Source: Neoconidiobolus thromboides FSU 785
Lineage: Eukaryota > Entomophthoromycota > Entomophthoromycetes > Entomophthorales > Neoconidiobolaceae
Length of the DNA stretch: 23,393 nt
Direction: 5' to 3'
NCBI GenBank assembly: GCA_025603075.1
Contig: MU626529.1
Coordinates: 1-23,393 of the forward strand
Shown: positions 1 through 10,795 of the stretch, one piece after another
Layout of the letters: each line of letters opens with the position of its first letter
Position numbering within the stretch: position 1 is the first letter of the stretch
Position numbers and translations under genes: made by a program
The notes under the pieces: generated by a model
The model's database searches: none
What the model saw: the letters and a program-made list of their open reading frames with translations, nothing else
What the model was told of the DNA's origin: nothing

Positions 1-290
1 TCCTCCCTATTGTATTGAAATTTTCAAAAATTCGATTTCGAAGTTTAGTTATGAAAGTTTGCATTTTATTTTTATTTCAACAAAAAATAAAGTCAAATAA
101 CTGTATTTATATAATCATATAATTATGTATTTATATATTAAATATCAATTAAATATCTAACAGAAACAACACGAAATATATAATTAGAAAAATTAGCTAT
201 TTAAGAAAAGGAAATAACTAAAATAAGTTTTAAATTTAGAATTTGGATTAACTTCTAAGTAAACTCTAAAACCAATCCGGACAACCCCAT

Positions 291-914
291 ATGCTATTTT
301 CAATGGTTGTTTATTTACCCTTATATTATCGAATTGTATATGGAAATCAGATATTGGTTCGGGTTTGGAGCTATCAGTTATTATATTAGATGCAGTTTCT
401 ATGTCTATTGGTACTGATGCTGCTATTGCTAAAACAGGTATTTATCGTCCTTTTTCTATATATGGTGCTGTAATAGGTATTATCGGTACTGCTCTTATGG
501 GATCTTTAATGCAAGTTGGTATCTCAAAATCTGAATTGATTATTCTTTCTTCTTTAATTGTATCAAGTATTGGTCTTTGTATTCAAGTTAATACAATTGC
601 ATTAAAAGCTGCTGTAGATATGAAAGATACAGTTATTGTAACTTCAATGACTAGTTTTTCACAATTATCAGGTGATATAATAGGAGTCATAGTATTAGAA
701 AACATATCAAAATGTATTAACCTCTTCATTAACTAAAAATACGCCAATTATCAACACTAAGGTATTACTTTATTATTCAACTTATATCCAAAGTTTAGCT
801 CCAGAGGTTAAAGGTTCAGTAGTTGAATCTTATGTTAAAGATCCCCATGCTATGTTTTTGACTGAGATTGCTTTCTTTTTAGTTTCATTTATAGCTGCCT
901 TTTATCTAAAATAA
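291..914 (+). pseudogene. Decayed, 5'-truncated DHA2-family MFS transporter
   Basis: This is a relic of the C-terminal part of a drug:H+ antiporter-2 type transporter. It lines up with about residues 318-526 of the intact 542-residue transporter at 17078-18706, on the opposite strand. Frame one (291 to about 360) reads YLPLYYRIV. The frame then shifts at about 355-365 into SGLEL..., which runs to a stop at 736 and includes GIIGTALMGSLM. The tail resumes in another frame at about 737-914 (NTPIIN...STYIQSLAPE...FIAAFYLK) and ends in TAA. At least two frameshifts are needed and the first half of the protein is absent, so it cannot make a working transporter. Nothing recognisable precedes position about 285. 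Protein similarity to the intact copy is only moderate, so it may derive from a different paralogue rather than from that gene itself. Confidence 0.85.
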
Positions 915-1456
915 CTGTTGCTACTCTAATAACTACATTGAATATAAACCTTAATCATTGGAAACTTATATAAATTATATTTATACTATTGAGTTCTGGT
1001 CCATCTGAATTATTGAAGTTCGCGTAAGGTATTCAAAATTACGCTCATATATCAATTTGAAACTTAAAAGGTAAGATGCTATTAAAGTAAACTTAACTAA
1101 CCAAACAGGGTATATTCCTATCTTATAGTACTATGGATATATCTCAAGAAATGAGTTTAAATTTAAAATTTATTTGATTTCAAAATCAAAGTTAGTAGTT
1201 AAAGGAAACTTTGAGTCAATTATAAAATCAAACTTGATAAGCTTGTTTATATAGTTGATTCAATACCTTAAGATAAATTTATTCTCCATACTATCGGAAA
1301 TCTCCCAAAAACAGTAAAGAATGATATACTATTCTGCTGCGCAAATTGACTTCAAACTCTTGGCAATTAAATTTATTATAAAGACAGACAAAATTAATAA
1401 TATTTCTTTTTAATTAAAATCATCTTAAAACAATTTTCAATAAAGATATTACAACT
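915..1456. other. Intergenic, no gene seen
   Basis: AT-rich spacer of 542 bp between the transporter relic and the first LPTY-family gene. I see no convincing coding frame, RNA gene or repeat. The last 100 bp or so should hold the promoter of the gene starting at 1457, but there is no clear TATA box. Confidence 0.5.
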
Positions 1457-2394
1457 ATGGGTTTAGAAGAAGTAGTTTGTTCCAACGAATATTCCGGCTT
1501 ACCAACTTATGAACAAGTAATTGAAGAAAGCCTTGAATTTACCGAAAGTAACGGTAAGCAGATATGAATAAATAATCAGAGCAAGCAATTAATAACATAA
1601 TAACTTAGAGTCTCATTCACTACCAACTAATTTAGAGATTGAAATCTCACAGAGTGGGGTATTATCTCATGATGAACGATTAAATCAAGATCCTATCTTA
1701 TTAAAAAACTTTATCTATACACATAATGTTAAACCTGAAATGAAAATTCATATTGAAGGTAATTATCATAACTTTAATTTTCTACAGATAGTAATTTTTA
1801 AATATTAATCTAGGAAAACGTAAAGAAAGTTATGAAGCCACTGAAGTTTATTATGAAAATAATGAAAAAAAAGAACGACAAGTAAAGATGACTAGACATA
1901 TAATTGATTTTAGTAAAGTATTTGATTTAACGAATTATATATCACAAAGGGGTGAAATTTATAGTACAAATAGAGCTGAGGACTCGGAATTCAAATTAGA
2001 ACAAGAAATTAATAATTATATTCAATCAGAAGCTACATTAAAAGAATTCAAACTCATAAAAGAAGTGATATGGGATTATGATTTATTAGCTAAAAAAATC
2101 AAAAAAGTATTAAGAATGGAAGGTTATCGACATAAAATTTGTATTTATTATACATTTAACAGAAAAGAAATCATTATAAGAAAAAAAAATTGGATCAACA
2201 CATTTATTAATAACCCTTTATTTGTGGCACTTAATGTGGTATCTCTCGCTTTCATTGTTACTTGGCCTTTATCGACTATCTTTAAAGAAACTTATTGCGA
2301 TAGTTTAAAATCCAAATTTACTATGAATATATCAACAAACACTTGGTTTCAAAAAAATCTTTTTGATATTAAAGAGATTATTTATGAGATTTAA
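1457..2394 (+). CDS. LPTY-motif membrane-associated family protein, paralogue 1 (three exons)
   Basis: The proposed product is 275 aa, from exons 1457-1553, 1609-1758 and 1814-2394. The ATG at 1457 gives MGLEEVV, then GLPTYEQVIEE, matching the N-termini of the two neighbouring paralogues. Introns are 1554-1608 (GTAAGC...TTAG, 55 nt) and 1759-1813 (GTAATT...CTAG, 55 nt). The second sits at the same phase-1 Gly codon as the single intron of both paralogues, and the last exon is 581 nt, exactly as in paralogue 2. The protein has LPTY at residues 15-18, a conserved middle (LKNFIYTHN, MKIHIEG), a charged core with WDYDLL, and a C-terminal hydrophobic segment ending TWPLSTI before a short conserved tail (TMNIST.TWF). 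LPxY resembles WW-domain ligands of Nedd4/Rsp5-type ligases, but that role is inferred. The first intron has no counterpart in the paralogues. If it is not spliced, the gene is broken by stops. I do not recognise the family. Confidence 0.75.
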
Positions 2395-2811
2395 AGAGTT
2401 ATAATAATATAATAATTATTATTATTGATCAATTATTAATCAACTATTATCCTTCATTTATTTCCATTTTTTCTTTATATAATTGAAGTTATCTTGATGC
2501 TTTCTTTTTATAATAAAACATTAGGTATTCTATTATGTTATTTTAATTAATAGATAATTACTCTTATAAATTATATGACTATATATACAAAGTATTTATA
2601 CTTTAAAAACAAAAGATTTTTTATTGTATTTGGTAGTGCCTCATTATTCTAAATTAATTAGCTCTTAATGAGTTTATCGGTTAATATAAATAATCAAATT
2701 ATCAGCTTTCTGTTACTGCGTAATTCATCCAAACTTTGGAAAATAGAAGTTGATGTATTTAAACTATAAAAGTGTGTTAAAAATCTATTAAAAATTTTTA
2801 CATTTTTAAAA
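2395..2811. other. Intergenic spacer between paralogues 1 and 2
   Basis: AT-rich spacer of 417 bp holding the 3' flank of paralogue 1 and the promoter of paralogue 2. No other gene or repeat was recognised. Confidence 0.5.
2765..2772 (+). promoter_or_regulatory. Probable TATA box of paralogue 2
   Basis: TATAAAAG lies about 40 nt upstream of the ATG at 2812. Similar TATA-like sites lie 35-60 nt before the starts of paralogue 3, the GPI-type protein gene and the MFS gene, which supports a real signal despite the AT-rich background. Confidence 0.5.
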
Positions 2812-3776
2812 ATGATTTCCAATGAAAACATTTCAAAGATAAACGAAGGAGAGATAGCTTGTTGTAGTAAACATACAGATTTACCAACTTATGGAGAAGT
2901 AATTGGGTGTACGCCTAAAGTCTTAGCAGATAATAATAAAAAAGGTATTAAGGGATCAACTGAATCAAACGAGGATGTTATACCTGATTTAGAACTTCTA
3001 GCATTACCAAGTGACTTAGAAGTTGAATTTTCTAATACTGGAGTAATCTCACAAGATAAAAGGTTAAATGAAGATAGTTCATTATTGAAAAGCTTTATTT
3101 ATACATACAATGTAAGACCTGAATTGAGAATATATGTCCAAGGTAACTATATTCGATTAATGGCTTACAGATGCTAATTTTATATTTTATCCTAGGGACC
3201 CATAAAGAAACATATTATACCACTGAGACTTACTATGAAAATAAAGTAAGAAGAGAACGTTATGTAGAGAAAACGCGTGATATAATAGATTTTGCAAAAG
3301 AATTTGATTTAACATCATTTATATCACCAAAGGGCAAGATACACAATCCAGATAAATATATAAACTTGGAACAAGAATTAGAAGAAGAGATTGAAAATTA
3401 TATTAATTCAGAAGCAAAGTTAAAGGAACTTAAAATAATAAAGAAAGTAAATTGGGATTATGATAAGTTGAATCAAAAAATTAAAAAATTGATAAAAATG
3501 AGTGGCTATCCCCACACTGTTACTATTGATTACAGATTAAATAGAAAGCAAATTAGAGTTAGAAGTAACAATTTGGTTAATACTTGTATCAATAATCCGT
3601 TTTATATAGCTTTCAATATTGTATCTTGTTTATTTATTGTTACTTGGCCTTTGTCAATGATCTATAAAAAAGAATATGGTAATCAATTGGTATCCACTTT
3701 TGAAATGGATATCTCAGTAAACACCTGGCTTACAGAGAATCTTGAGTATATTAAGGATATTATTTATGAAGTTTGA
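2812..3776 (+). CDS. LPTY-motif membrane-associated family protein, paralogue 2 (two exons)
   Basis: The product is 303 aa, from exons 2812-3142 and 3196-3776. The 53-nt intron (GTAACT...CCTAG) splits a Gly codon in phase 1, as in paralogues 1 and 3. LPTY is at residues 24-27, followed by an acidic, low-complexity linker to about residue 64. A conserved block follows (LPSDLEVEFS, LLKSFIYTYN, then ETYYENK after the splice). The core contains EFDLTSFIS, KLKELKIIKK and NWDYDKL. Near the C-terminus is one hydrophobic stretch (about 20 residues around FNIVSCLFIVTWPLS), then Lys-rich residues and the tail EMDISVNTWL. No signal peptide is visible. One transmembrane or membrane-dipping segment near the C-terminus suggests membrane attachment with the N-terminus in the cytosol, where LPTY could meet WW-domain proteins. 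That topology is inference. No enzyme motif was seen and the family is not recognised. Confidence 0.88.
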
Positions 3777-3895
3777 TAGTTGTCGATGTTTTGATTCAAT
3801 TGACGGATAAGCTGTAGATATTTTTCTTATAATTAAATTATTTCATATTATTTTTTAATAAAAATTATCAACTATATTACTAAATTTTAATAAAA

Positions 3896-3995
3896 ATGGG
3901 AATATATTTTTGCTTTTAAGAATTTTACTAACAATTTTTCCACTTAAATAGTGCTGAAAAAAGAAAAAAATAAAGCCAAAAAAACATCCTCAAAT
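3896..3995 (+). mobile_element. MITE-like ~100-bp element, copy 1
   Basis: Starts ATGGGAATATA and ends CATCCTCAAAT. It carries the family core TTTAAGAATTTTACTAACAA followed by TTTTTCC and AAATAGTGCT. The ends are degenerate inverted repeats. Orientation is given as + when the TTTAAGAATTTTACTAA core reads on the + strand. No coding capacity for a transposase. Confidence 0.75.
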
Positions 3996-4204
3996 ATTTT
4001 TTAAAATACTGATTTTTATTCAAGAGTGATAATTTTTTTGACTTAGTTACTGGTTACAATAGCGATTATTTTTAAAAATCTCACTAAATAGGCATATATT
4101 TACTGAATTTTAATTAAACAATAAAAAACTAAACTTAAAAACCAAACATATAAAAATACTACCCAAACCTTTAATTTTAAAGTGGTAATCTTAACTGAGG
4201 ATAG

Positions 4205-4305
4205 ATGGGGATGTTTTTGTGTTTAAGAATTTTACTAATAAATTTTCCGCTCAAATAGTGCTTAAAGATGGAAAAAGTAATGAAGCCAAAAAAACACTCT
4301 CAAAT
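4205..4305 (+). mobile_element. MITE-like ~100-bp element, copy 2
   Basis: Starts ATGGGGATGTTTTTG and ends AACACTCTCAAAT, with the core GTTTAAGAATTTTACTAA and CCGCTCAAATAGTGCTTAAA. It lies about 210 bp downstream of copy 1 in the same orientation and 211 bp from the tRNA-Gln gene. Confidence 0.78.
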
Positions 4306-4516
4306 ATTAAATCTCATTATTAATGTTTATTACTATAAACCAATTTGCTTAAAAGCAATACTTATATAATTACAAATAATTCAGGTTAATGTGTACTGCT
4401 TAATTGTTGGTTTCATAAAATAATTTTAAATACAGAGCTCACTGAAGACTAAGGGGATTGACTAAGAAATCAGCTATACAAGTAGCTGAATAAAAGTTCA
4501 TGTTTAATAAAAAAAA

Positions 4517-4587
4517 GGTCCCACCGAGAATCGAACTCGGATTACAAGGATCAAAACCTTGGGTGCTAACCATTACACCATGGAACC
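4517..4587 (-). tRNA. tRNA-Gln (anticodon TTG)
   Basis: The 71-nt minus-strand sequence folds as a complete cloverleaf. The acceptor stem is GGTTCCA with TGGGACC (one G-T pair), the anticodon stem is CAAGG/CCTTG with loop TTTTGAT, and the T arm is CCGAG-TTCGATT-CTCGG. Anticodon TTG reads CAA (Gln). There is no intron and no encoded CCA. A run of eight T follows the 3' end on the minus strand, a good RNA polymerase III terminator. An identical copy lies at 11538-11608. Confidence 0.96.
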
Positions 4588-4764
4588 AACAACTAATGTT
4601 TACTGAGGTTTGAATATATATAAACAGCTTCAAATTTAAATAAATAGAAGTTAAATAGTTATTTAAAATAATTTATTAGAATATATTCAATTATCCTTTA
4701 GGAACTTTGCTTTGTTAAACCATATTATAAGACATGATTACCATAAAAGACCAAAATGTGAGCT

Positions 4765-5722
4765 TTACCAAACATTAGAAACTTTGTCACAAATTGCTTG
4801 TACATTTTGATCAAACCAAGCATTGGTTGAAATATTCATTGTAAAAGTGGATCTTAGAGAAGCAGCGTAATTCTTTTTCAAAAAATAAGCCATAGGCCAA
4901 GTAAAGACACAAAGACAAGAAATAACTTGAATAACTTTACAGTATGGATCATGGATACAGGTATTTGCCCAATTATTTTCTTGTATCTTAATACGTTGAT
5001 TAGCCATTGGATATTCAACTGTTATATAATTACGGTACCCTAATCGACGTATCGTATTAGTTATAGCTTGTGTCAACGCTTCATAATCCCATGATACTTC
5101 TTTAACAACTTTGAGTTCTTTTAAGTATTTCTCAGATGCTATGTATTGTGAAATAGCCTGATTCACTTCTTCTTCTGCTTGTCCTTCCAATTTCGGATTG
5201 TGAACCATCCCTATTTCAGAAATGTATTGACTTACATCAAATGATAACTCAAAGTCAATTTCTTTAACTTCTCTTAATTCTGTTCTTGATTTAGTTTCAC
5301 CATCTTCTTGATAATAAACAATTTCACTATAACTTTCCATTCTATAACCTATAAAAATAAGTATTATATATATATAATTTGATATATTTACCTTCAATAT
5401 TTATAGACATTTTTGGCTTGGAATTATTGGAATAGATAAAATTTTTCAACAACTGCTCATCTTTATTTAATACTGGATCTCTTGACATTATTCCTCTTTT
5501 TGACACCTCAAACTCAATATCCTTTGGCACTGGCGTATAACTTGGTGGATAATTTGGACCTAAATTTCCCAATTTTTCCGTAGCATGAGAAAGTGAGTTT
5601 TCAATCTTTAAAGGTGTTTGTATTCCTTGCTTTATTGCTTCTTCATAAGTTGGTAAACCCGTATTATCCTTACTACCTTGCTCCTCATTGCCATTGTATG
5701 GCCCAAACTTATAAGCTACCAT
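4765..5722 (-). CDS. LPTY/PPSY-motif membrane-associated family protein, paralogue 3 (two exons)
   Basis: The product is 304 aa, from exons 5722-5392 and 5348-4765 on the minus strand. The 43-nt intron (GTAAAT...TATAG) interrupts the same Gly codon as in paralogues 1 and 2, and exon 1 is 331 nt, exactly as in paralogue 2. It has LPTYEEAI at residues 23-30 and, uniquely here, a second proline-tyrosine motif PPSY at 59-62. The conserved core includes LLKNFIYSNN, DVSQYIS, KELKVVKEVSWDYEAL, IRRLGY and NNWANTCI. The hydrophobic segment (VIQVISCLCVFTWPMAYF) is followed by KKNYAASLRSTFTMNIST and a short C-terminal tail. Two PY-type motifs plus a C-terminal membrane segment recall adaptor proteins that recruit Nedd4/Rsp5 ubiquitin ligases to membranes. 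That is a hypothesis from motifs only. It is transcribed divergently from PEX14. Confidence 0.9.
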
Positions 5723-5771
5723 TTTTTAATTTTATCAAAACAACTTAGTGCTCAAACTTATGCTTATTAAA

Positions 5772-5778
5772 TTTTATA
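5772..5778 (-). promoter_or_regulatory. Probable TATA box of paralogue 3
   Basis: Minus-strand TATAAAA lies about 50-56 nt upstream of the ATG at 5722, within the 263-bp region shared with the divergent PEX14 gene. No comparable clear TATA element was seen on the PEX14 side. Confidence 0.4.
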
Positions 5779-5985
5779 ACACAGCATTTACGAAAAATCT
5801 GAGCAACCAATTATTTTCATTACACTTCATTTTTGTTCTTTTTACATTAGTGATAGAATATCAAATGACTAATGAAAATAAGGAAAGAAGGCTTGAGCGT
5901 GATTGGATGAAATTGAGGGATATAATTACCTTTTGCTAAAATATAAGGACATCATCAGAAATTTGTTTGACTTTTAGTTTAAAAT

Positions 5986-7139
5986 ATGGAAGAAAATAAA
6001 GTTCTTGAACGTGTAGAAGAAAAAAAAGTAGAGACTAAGGTGATCAACCCTGAAATAAGCACAAAGGTCGAAGCTGAAATAAAGGATTCGAGCATTGATG
6101 ATGATATTCGAGAAGAATTAATTGATTCAGCAGTAAACTTTCTAACAGATAAGAATGTAAAAAAGAGCAGTTTGAATAAAAAAGTAGCATTTTTAGAGTC
6201 CAAAGGTTTAACTAATATTGAGATTCAAGAAGCTTTGGCTAGGGCCAATGCCTCTAACAAACCAACTAAGCCTCAAAATCAATCTCAAGGTCAGTCTCAA
6301 GATGTTAAACCTACTCACCATCTTGCCCCACCACTTCCTTCCTATTCTTCAATGCCGCCAGCTTTGCCTCCAAAATCAATGTCCTGGTTGGAATATTTCA
6401 AGGCCTCCGCAGTTACTGGGGCAGTAGCTTATTCTATTTATGGATTAACTAAGGTAATAGTTAAATTTTAAGAATAGAAATTAATTAATAACAATTGAAG
6501 ACATTTATAGCACCATTATTTATTGATAGTGATGATGAATTATATGAAAGAGAAAAGAAAGAGTTGGATTCACAATATGAAGAAGCGTTTAAGGCTATAA
6601 GTGAGCTAAAGCAAGATACTGAAGGGAATTTGAAGAGTATTCAAGAGCAGAATGTTAAAGTGGAGGAAAGCTTAAAGGAATTAAATACCACATTAAAAAA
6701 CTTAAAGGATCAAGACCAAAGCAGATATCTAGATATGGAAAAACTATGGGAAGAAATAGAAAATGTAAAAAAAAAGATACCAGAAACATTTGATCTTTCG
6801 CATCAAAGTCAAAAAGCAATGATTGAAGATTTGAAGCTTGAACTGACGAATTTGAAAAATAGTTTGAACAAGTTTTTAAATAAGGACAGCACGCCAGATA
6901 ATGAAAACATCCACAGGAGTAATAGCTTTAATACTATTCATTCGAATAGCTTAGAGCCAGAAAAGTCAGAAAAACCAATCAAAAAATCCATCCCTGCTTG
7001 GCAATTATCCATGTTTAATGCTAATAAATCAGATAAAATTAATGGTACTGAGAATGAAGATAAGGAGCAAACTGATAGTAATAATTCCCTTGGCCAAAGC
7101 CCTGAAACCATTGAAATTGAGGAACCCAATAGTTCTTAA
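5986..7139 (+). CDS. PEX14: Peroxisomal import docking protein Pex14 (two exons)
   Basis: The product is 368 aa, from exons 5986-6453 and 6501-7139. The 47-nt phase-0 intron (GTAATA...TTGAAG) has ATTAATAAC as a plausible branch site. Pex14 is the peroxisomal membrane docking factor that receives the Pex5/Pex7 cargo receptors with Pex13. Residues 41-88 match the conserved N-terminal Pex14 domain (REELIDSAVNFL, AFLESKGLT..EI). Residues 115-130 form a proline-rich stretch (PPLPSY, PPALPPK) fitting the PxxP ligand that fungal Pex14 offers to the Pex13 SH3 domain. A hydrophobic segment lies at about 138-153, followed by FIAPLF. A long coiled coil runs to about residue 290, and an IPAWQ motif, also seen in fungal Pex14 proteins, lies near the C-terminus. 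Length is normal for the family. Splicing is required, since exon 1 alone would stop at 6471 without the coiled coil. Confidence 0.93.
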
Positions 7140-10100
7140 TTCTTATTAAAAATTATTTTAAGTAATCTGATATTGCTTCATTATCTTTTAATAATACATA
7201 AACCATCTAAAGATATTAGTCGTTAGTAATTTTAAGAGGCATTTAAATAAGATTTTAAGTTTCGTTTTAATGTGTAAGCTAAAGACGTTTTTCTAAACTG
7301 AAAAAGTTCCTTTTAAATGTCCACAATGTATCAAGTGGATTTGTATTCTAACTTTAATTAAAAAATTTTAGAAGTAAGGATATAAAATATTAGAAGGTAA
7401 ATGAATAATACTATAGCTTTCATAGTGTAAATATGTAAAATACTTTTAGATACTTTGACTTAAAGAGTGTATCTAGTAAACAACACTGTAACCAATCCTC
7501 ACTGACAGGAACTAGATAGTTCATGTGATGCTCTTAAAAAACTGTAATGCAATTAATATAGCTGATGTACTCTTGATTTAAAAATAATAAAGGCCATACT
7601 ATATTTCAAAAACCTACCAAGAATCAAGCTCGGGTTATAAGAATCAAAGTACTAGGCATTAACTATTACTCCATAGACCCGATTAATAACTGGACGTATC
7701 TTTTATTAACACATTGGTTTAGACTATGATTTGTGGGTTAATAGATTTTTACCCAAATATTGATACAAAAGGTTATATTATATATTAAAACAATTTATAA
7801 ATGCTCCTGATTATACTTTTAGCTATTATTGTATTTAAACAAAACGTTTACTTTTCACTAGATTTTTTTAAACGTTGATAGTACAACATTGGGAGATCAA
7901 ATATTAACTTTGTCGTAAAAAATTAGTCCTTTGTAGTATATATTTATTATTTAAAAGTGTGAAAAATAAGCATAAAATTTAAAGTAAAAAGGTTAGAGGA
8001 TATAGTAAGCAATTTAATTAGCTATAGTATAGCCGATTGTGAAAGCATATTTGAGAGGTTCCTAGACCTTTTATACATAACAGCTAGCTTTTTATAAAGT
8101 AGCAATCAAGCTTGAGTCCTCATCACTGTTGTTTAGTGAAGCAATAAACTCACCCCTTTTATAAAAATAATCAGTTAAATCATACCAATGCTTGAACGCC
8201 GAAGAGCATCCCTAATAAGTTTATATATACTATGGGTATACAATGTGATCATTTAAGAAAGTAATGAAGTTAAGTTTTAATACTAAAGCAGTAATGAGAT
8301 AAATGAAACTAGTTGCATACCAGGCTCATGATTTTCGAAATTACAAATTGATCGGCTCATAAATACCTCAATACTACCAACGATCATTACAATGTGGTGT
8401 GATAACCTAAATAAAATTATTATCTTTATATTTTCAAAATAATAAAATTAAACTACATCCTAAGCGCCTCCTTTTTAAAACTTTTTAAGTCTTTCAGAAC
8501 CATTTTCATCTTACTAAATTTGATGTAGTTGATTTTCGTTTTTAATTAATAAGCGATATGTATTAAAACCAATACACGAGCAAACAAATAATATATTAAG
8601 TATATGATTCCACCAAACTGTTCCCTTCGAAGTTAAATACGTCAGAAAAAACTTCATTTCCACTAATAAGGCAGCATCCAGTAGCTTCAATTAGCCAAGC
8701 AAACTAGTTTCTAGAATAAACGATAGTTATTGTCTATTCATACATAAACTAAAACAGTAATTTACCAAGTGAGGACAAATAGACCACCAAAATAATTAAG
8801 ATGGATCCAACTCAATACCCTATTTCTATTTTTTAAACAATATCAATCTTATAGATAAGCACTAATTTTATCTTAATGACAATGGCTAATATTAAGAAGA
8901 TTCTCAAACTAGACAAGAAAATAGCCATATATTATACCATGAGACAGCGGTTTTTGGTTCGAAAGGCATCTATAAAACTAGATAATGATTCCTAGAAGCT
9001 GAGGAGTTAAGTCAGAAAGCCAAATTATTCATAAATTTAAAATTAGTTACTCAACGAGACAATGACTAGCATTACCATGCCGGTTAAGATGGGAAATTTC
9101 AAACAGTTGCCCATAGATAGCAATTGAATATATAGAACAAGAAATAAAAATCATATCGATTCTGATAAAAATACCAAAAATGGACTTTTAGTTTGATCAT
9201 AATCAATAATTGTATCTATTCATAACCATGGTGGATATTCTTAACTTGCCAATTATTTAAACTTGAAAATTTGACTTTATGGATTCCAATATTTGAAGTT
9301 GAGTTCTTAGATATATTTGGTAAATTGGAAATGAGTTGGGTTCTTGATTACGTATTGATGAAATTTAGCTTATTAGAAAACTAAATTTTCTTTTTTATAA
9401 CATAAAAAATTGTGTTATTTTATATTAGCATTAAATTACTTTGATATTTTTATTTACATTTAAATATGTGGAGTATGAATTTCCATTGTGAATTTTATGG
9501 ATTTCTATAACAAGCACTATTATATTATAGTCCATGATAAATTAGACTTTATTAGCTCATTCTCAAGTTAATTTTAATTAGTTACTTTAAAAACTTAAAG
9601 ATTAATAGTTGACTTATTCTATGTTTCACTAAATCAAATTAAAAATCTGACAAGTTCGTCTCAAATTGGAAACTCATACCTATTACCACAATTCTATATG
9701 TGACCCCCACCTATTTATAACCAATGTGTCATAACTTGAGATAGCCTAAATTCTCGCATAATTATATATCCTTTCCCTCTTATTAATGGAAAGTTTATGT
9801 TACTTTAGACTTACCTGATATCTTTTATGGAAGAGCTTAGAGTTGAATGTGTCATAGTTACAACTTTTATCCTTGAACATCTTTTCTTAAATTAGACATA
9901 CGTCGGGAGCTACCACTCTGCACCTTTGAGTGAAACATGCTTCAATTGATAATTGAGGACTTTTAATACATAGTCAATAATAATTTTATTGGAATATATA
10001 ACAACTCTTTTTTATTAACTCATTAATTGACCTGTATCTGATTTTCTAATATCAAAAAAGATCTTGTTGGTATTAAAATAATTTCCACAGTAGATTCTAT

Positions 10101-10670
10101 CTTATTTTAAAAACTACTTTAAATTTCAAGAACTGGATTCACATTACTTGATTTTTTATTTGTGGCAATTTATTTCCAAATCCTGAAAAGTTGTATTGAT
10201 AAAAGAGTTGAGTTATTTAAGAGAATGTAATATTTCCATTTTTGGCGCTGTTCTTTTATTTTAAATTCGAGGTAGGATATATCTTATAAGAAATGGATGA
10301 GGCTACAGTGTTCTGGTGAAGGTTTAATTGTATAATATTAATGTTTATATCTTTATTTATAGTAATTCATCTTTCGAGTTTAAAGGAGCATGATGTTAGT
10401 TAATAAGATGATTTATCCCAGTTATGCTTATCCAATTTGAGTTAAATTATTTTTTCGAAATTTAAAGAATCAATTACAAATTTCATTGCTGCAGAAGCAG
10501 TCTGAATTATTACATTATTAACAATAAATTTTATACTGAAATAACAACCTACTTTAACTTTAGTAAATAATCAAAATACAAATATCAGTTTTATCACATC
10601 ATAAAAGGAGAACTACTATATTGACAACAATTTAAATAACTTGAAAATAAGTTACCTAATTTAGAAAACA
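7140..10670. other. Gene-free stretch
   Basis: About 3.5 kb with no gene I can support. The only recognisable content is the decayed tRNA-Gln at 7610-7680, and one copy of the ~100-bp element begins at its right edge. Short open frames occur (for example about 52 codons on the + strand at about 9228-9383) but are expected by chance in DNA this AT-rich. It may be decayed transposon or duplicated DNA. Confidence 0.55.
7610..7680 (-). pseudogene. Decayed tRNA-Gln(TTG) relic
   Basis: The minus strand aligns without gaps to the two intact tRNA-Gln genes over all 71 nt, with 49 identities (about 69%) by my count. The TTG anticodon and much of the T arm and D arm survive. The anticodon stem is largely destroyed and the acceptor stem is damaged (GGGTCTA against GTAGGTT). 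It cannot fold as a normal tRNA and is best read as a dead duplicate. Confidence 0.85.
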
Positions 10671-10773
10671 AATGGGGATATATTTTGTTTTTAAAAATTT
10701 TACTAACAATTTTTCTACTTAAATAGTGTTAAAAATGGAAAAAGTGATGAAGTCAAAAAAAACATCTCCAAAT
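10671..10773 (+). mobile_element. MITE-like ~100-bp element, copy 3
   Basis: Starts AATGGGGATATATTTTG and ends AACATCTCCAAAT, with the core AATTTTACTAACAATTTTTC and AAATAGTGTT. It ends 22 bp from the stop codon of the probable GPI-anchored protein gene (stop at 10796, minus strand), so it probably lies in that gene's 3' untranslated region or terminator. Confidence 0.78.
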
Positions 10774-10795
10774 GATATTCAAATTAATTTTTATT

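Larger units (their letters stand above)
3777..4516. other. Intergenic region carrying two short inverted-repeat elements
   Basis: 740 bp between paralogue 2 and the tRNA gene. It contains two direct copies of the ~100-bp element (3896-3995 and 4205-4305, listed separately). The rest is AT-rich with no coding signal. Confidence 0.6.

Noticed and set aside
1-12. TCCTCCCTATTG at the window edge, similar to the right tip of copy 4 (CATCCTCCCT)
   Set aside because: Only about eight bases match and the rest of any element would lie outside the window.
5748-5939. 63-codon open frame on the + strand upstream of PEX14
   Set aside because: It lies in the shared promoter region of two divergent genes, overlaps the TATA-like site of paralogue 3, resembles no family, and its size is within chance expectation.
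8600-8660. GAAGTTAAATACG, faintly like a 5S rRNA internal segment
   Set aside because: No flanking 5S-like sequence or stems could be found.
9228-9383. ~52-codon + strand stretch without stops
   Set aside because: With about 8% stop codons expected per position in DNA this AT-rich, dozens of such stretches are expected in the window.
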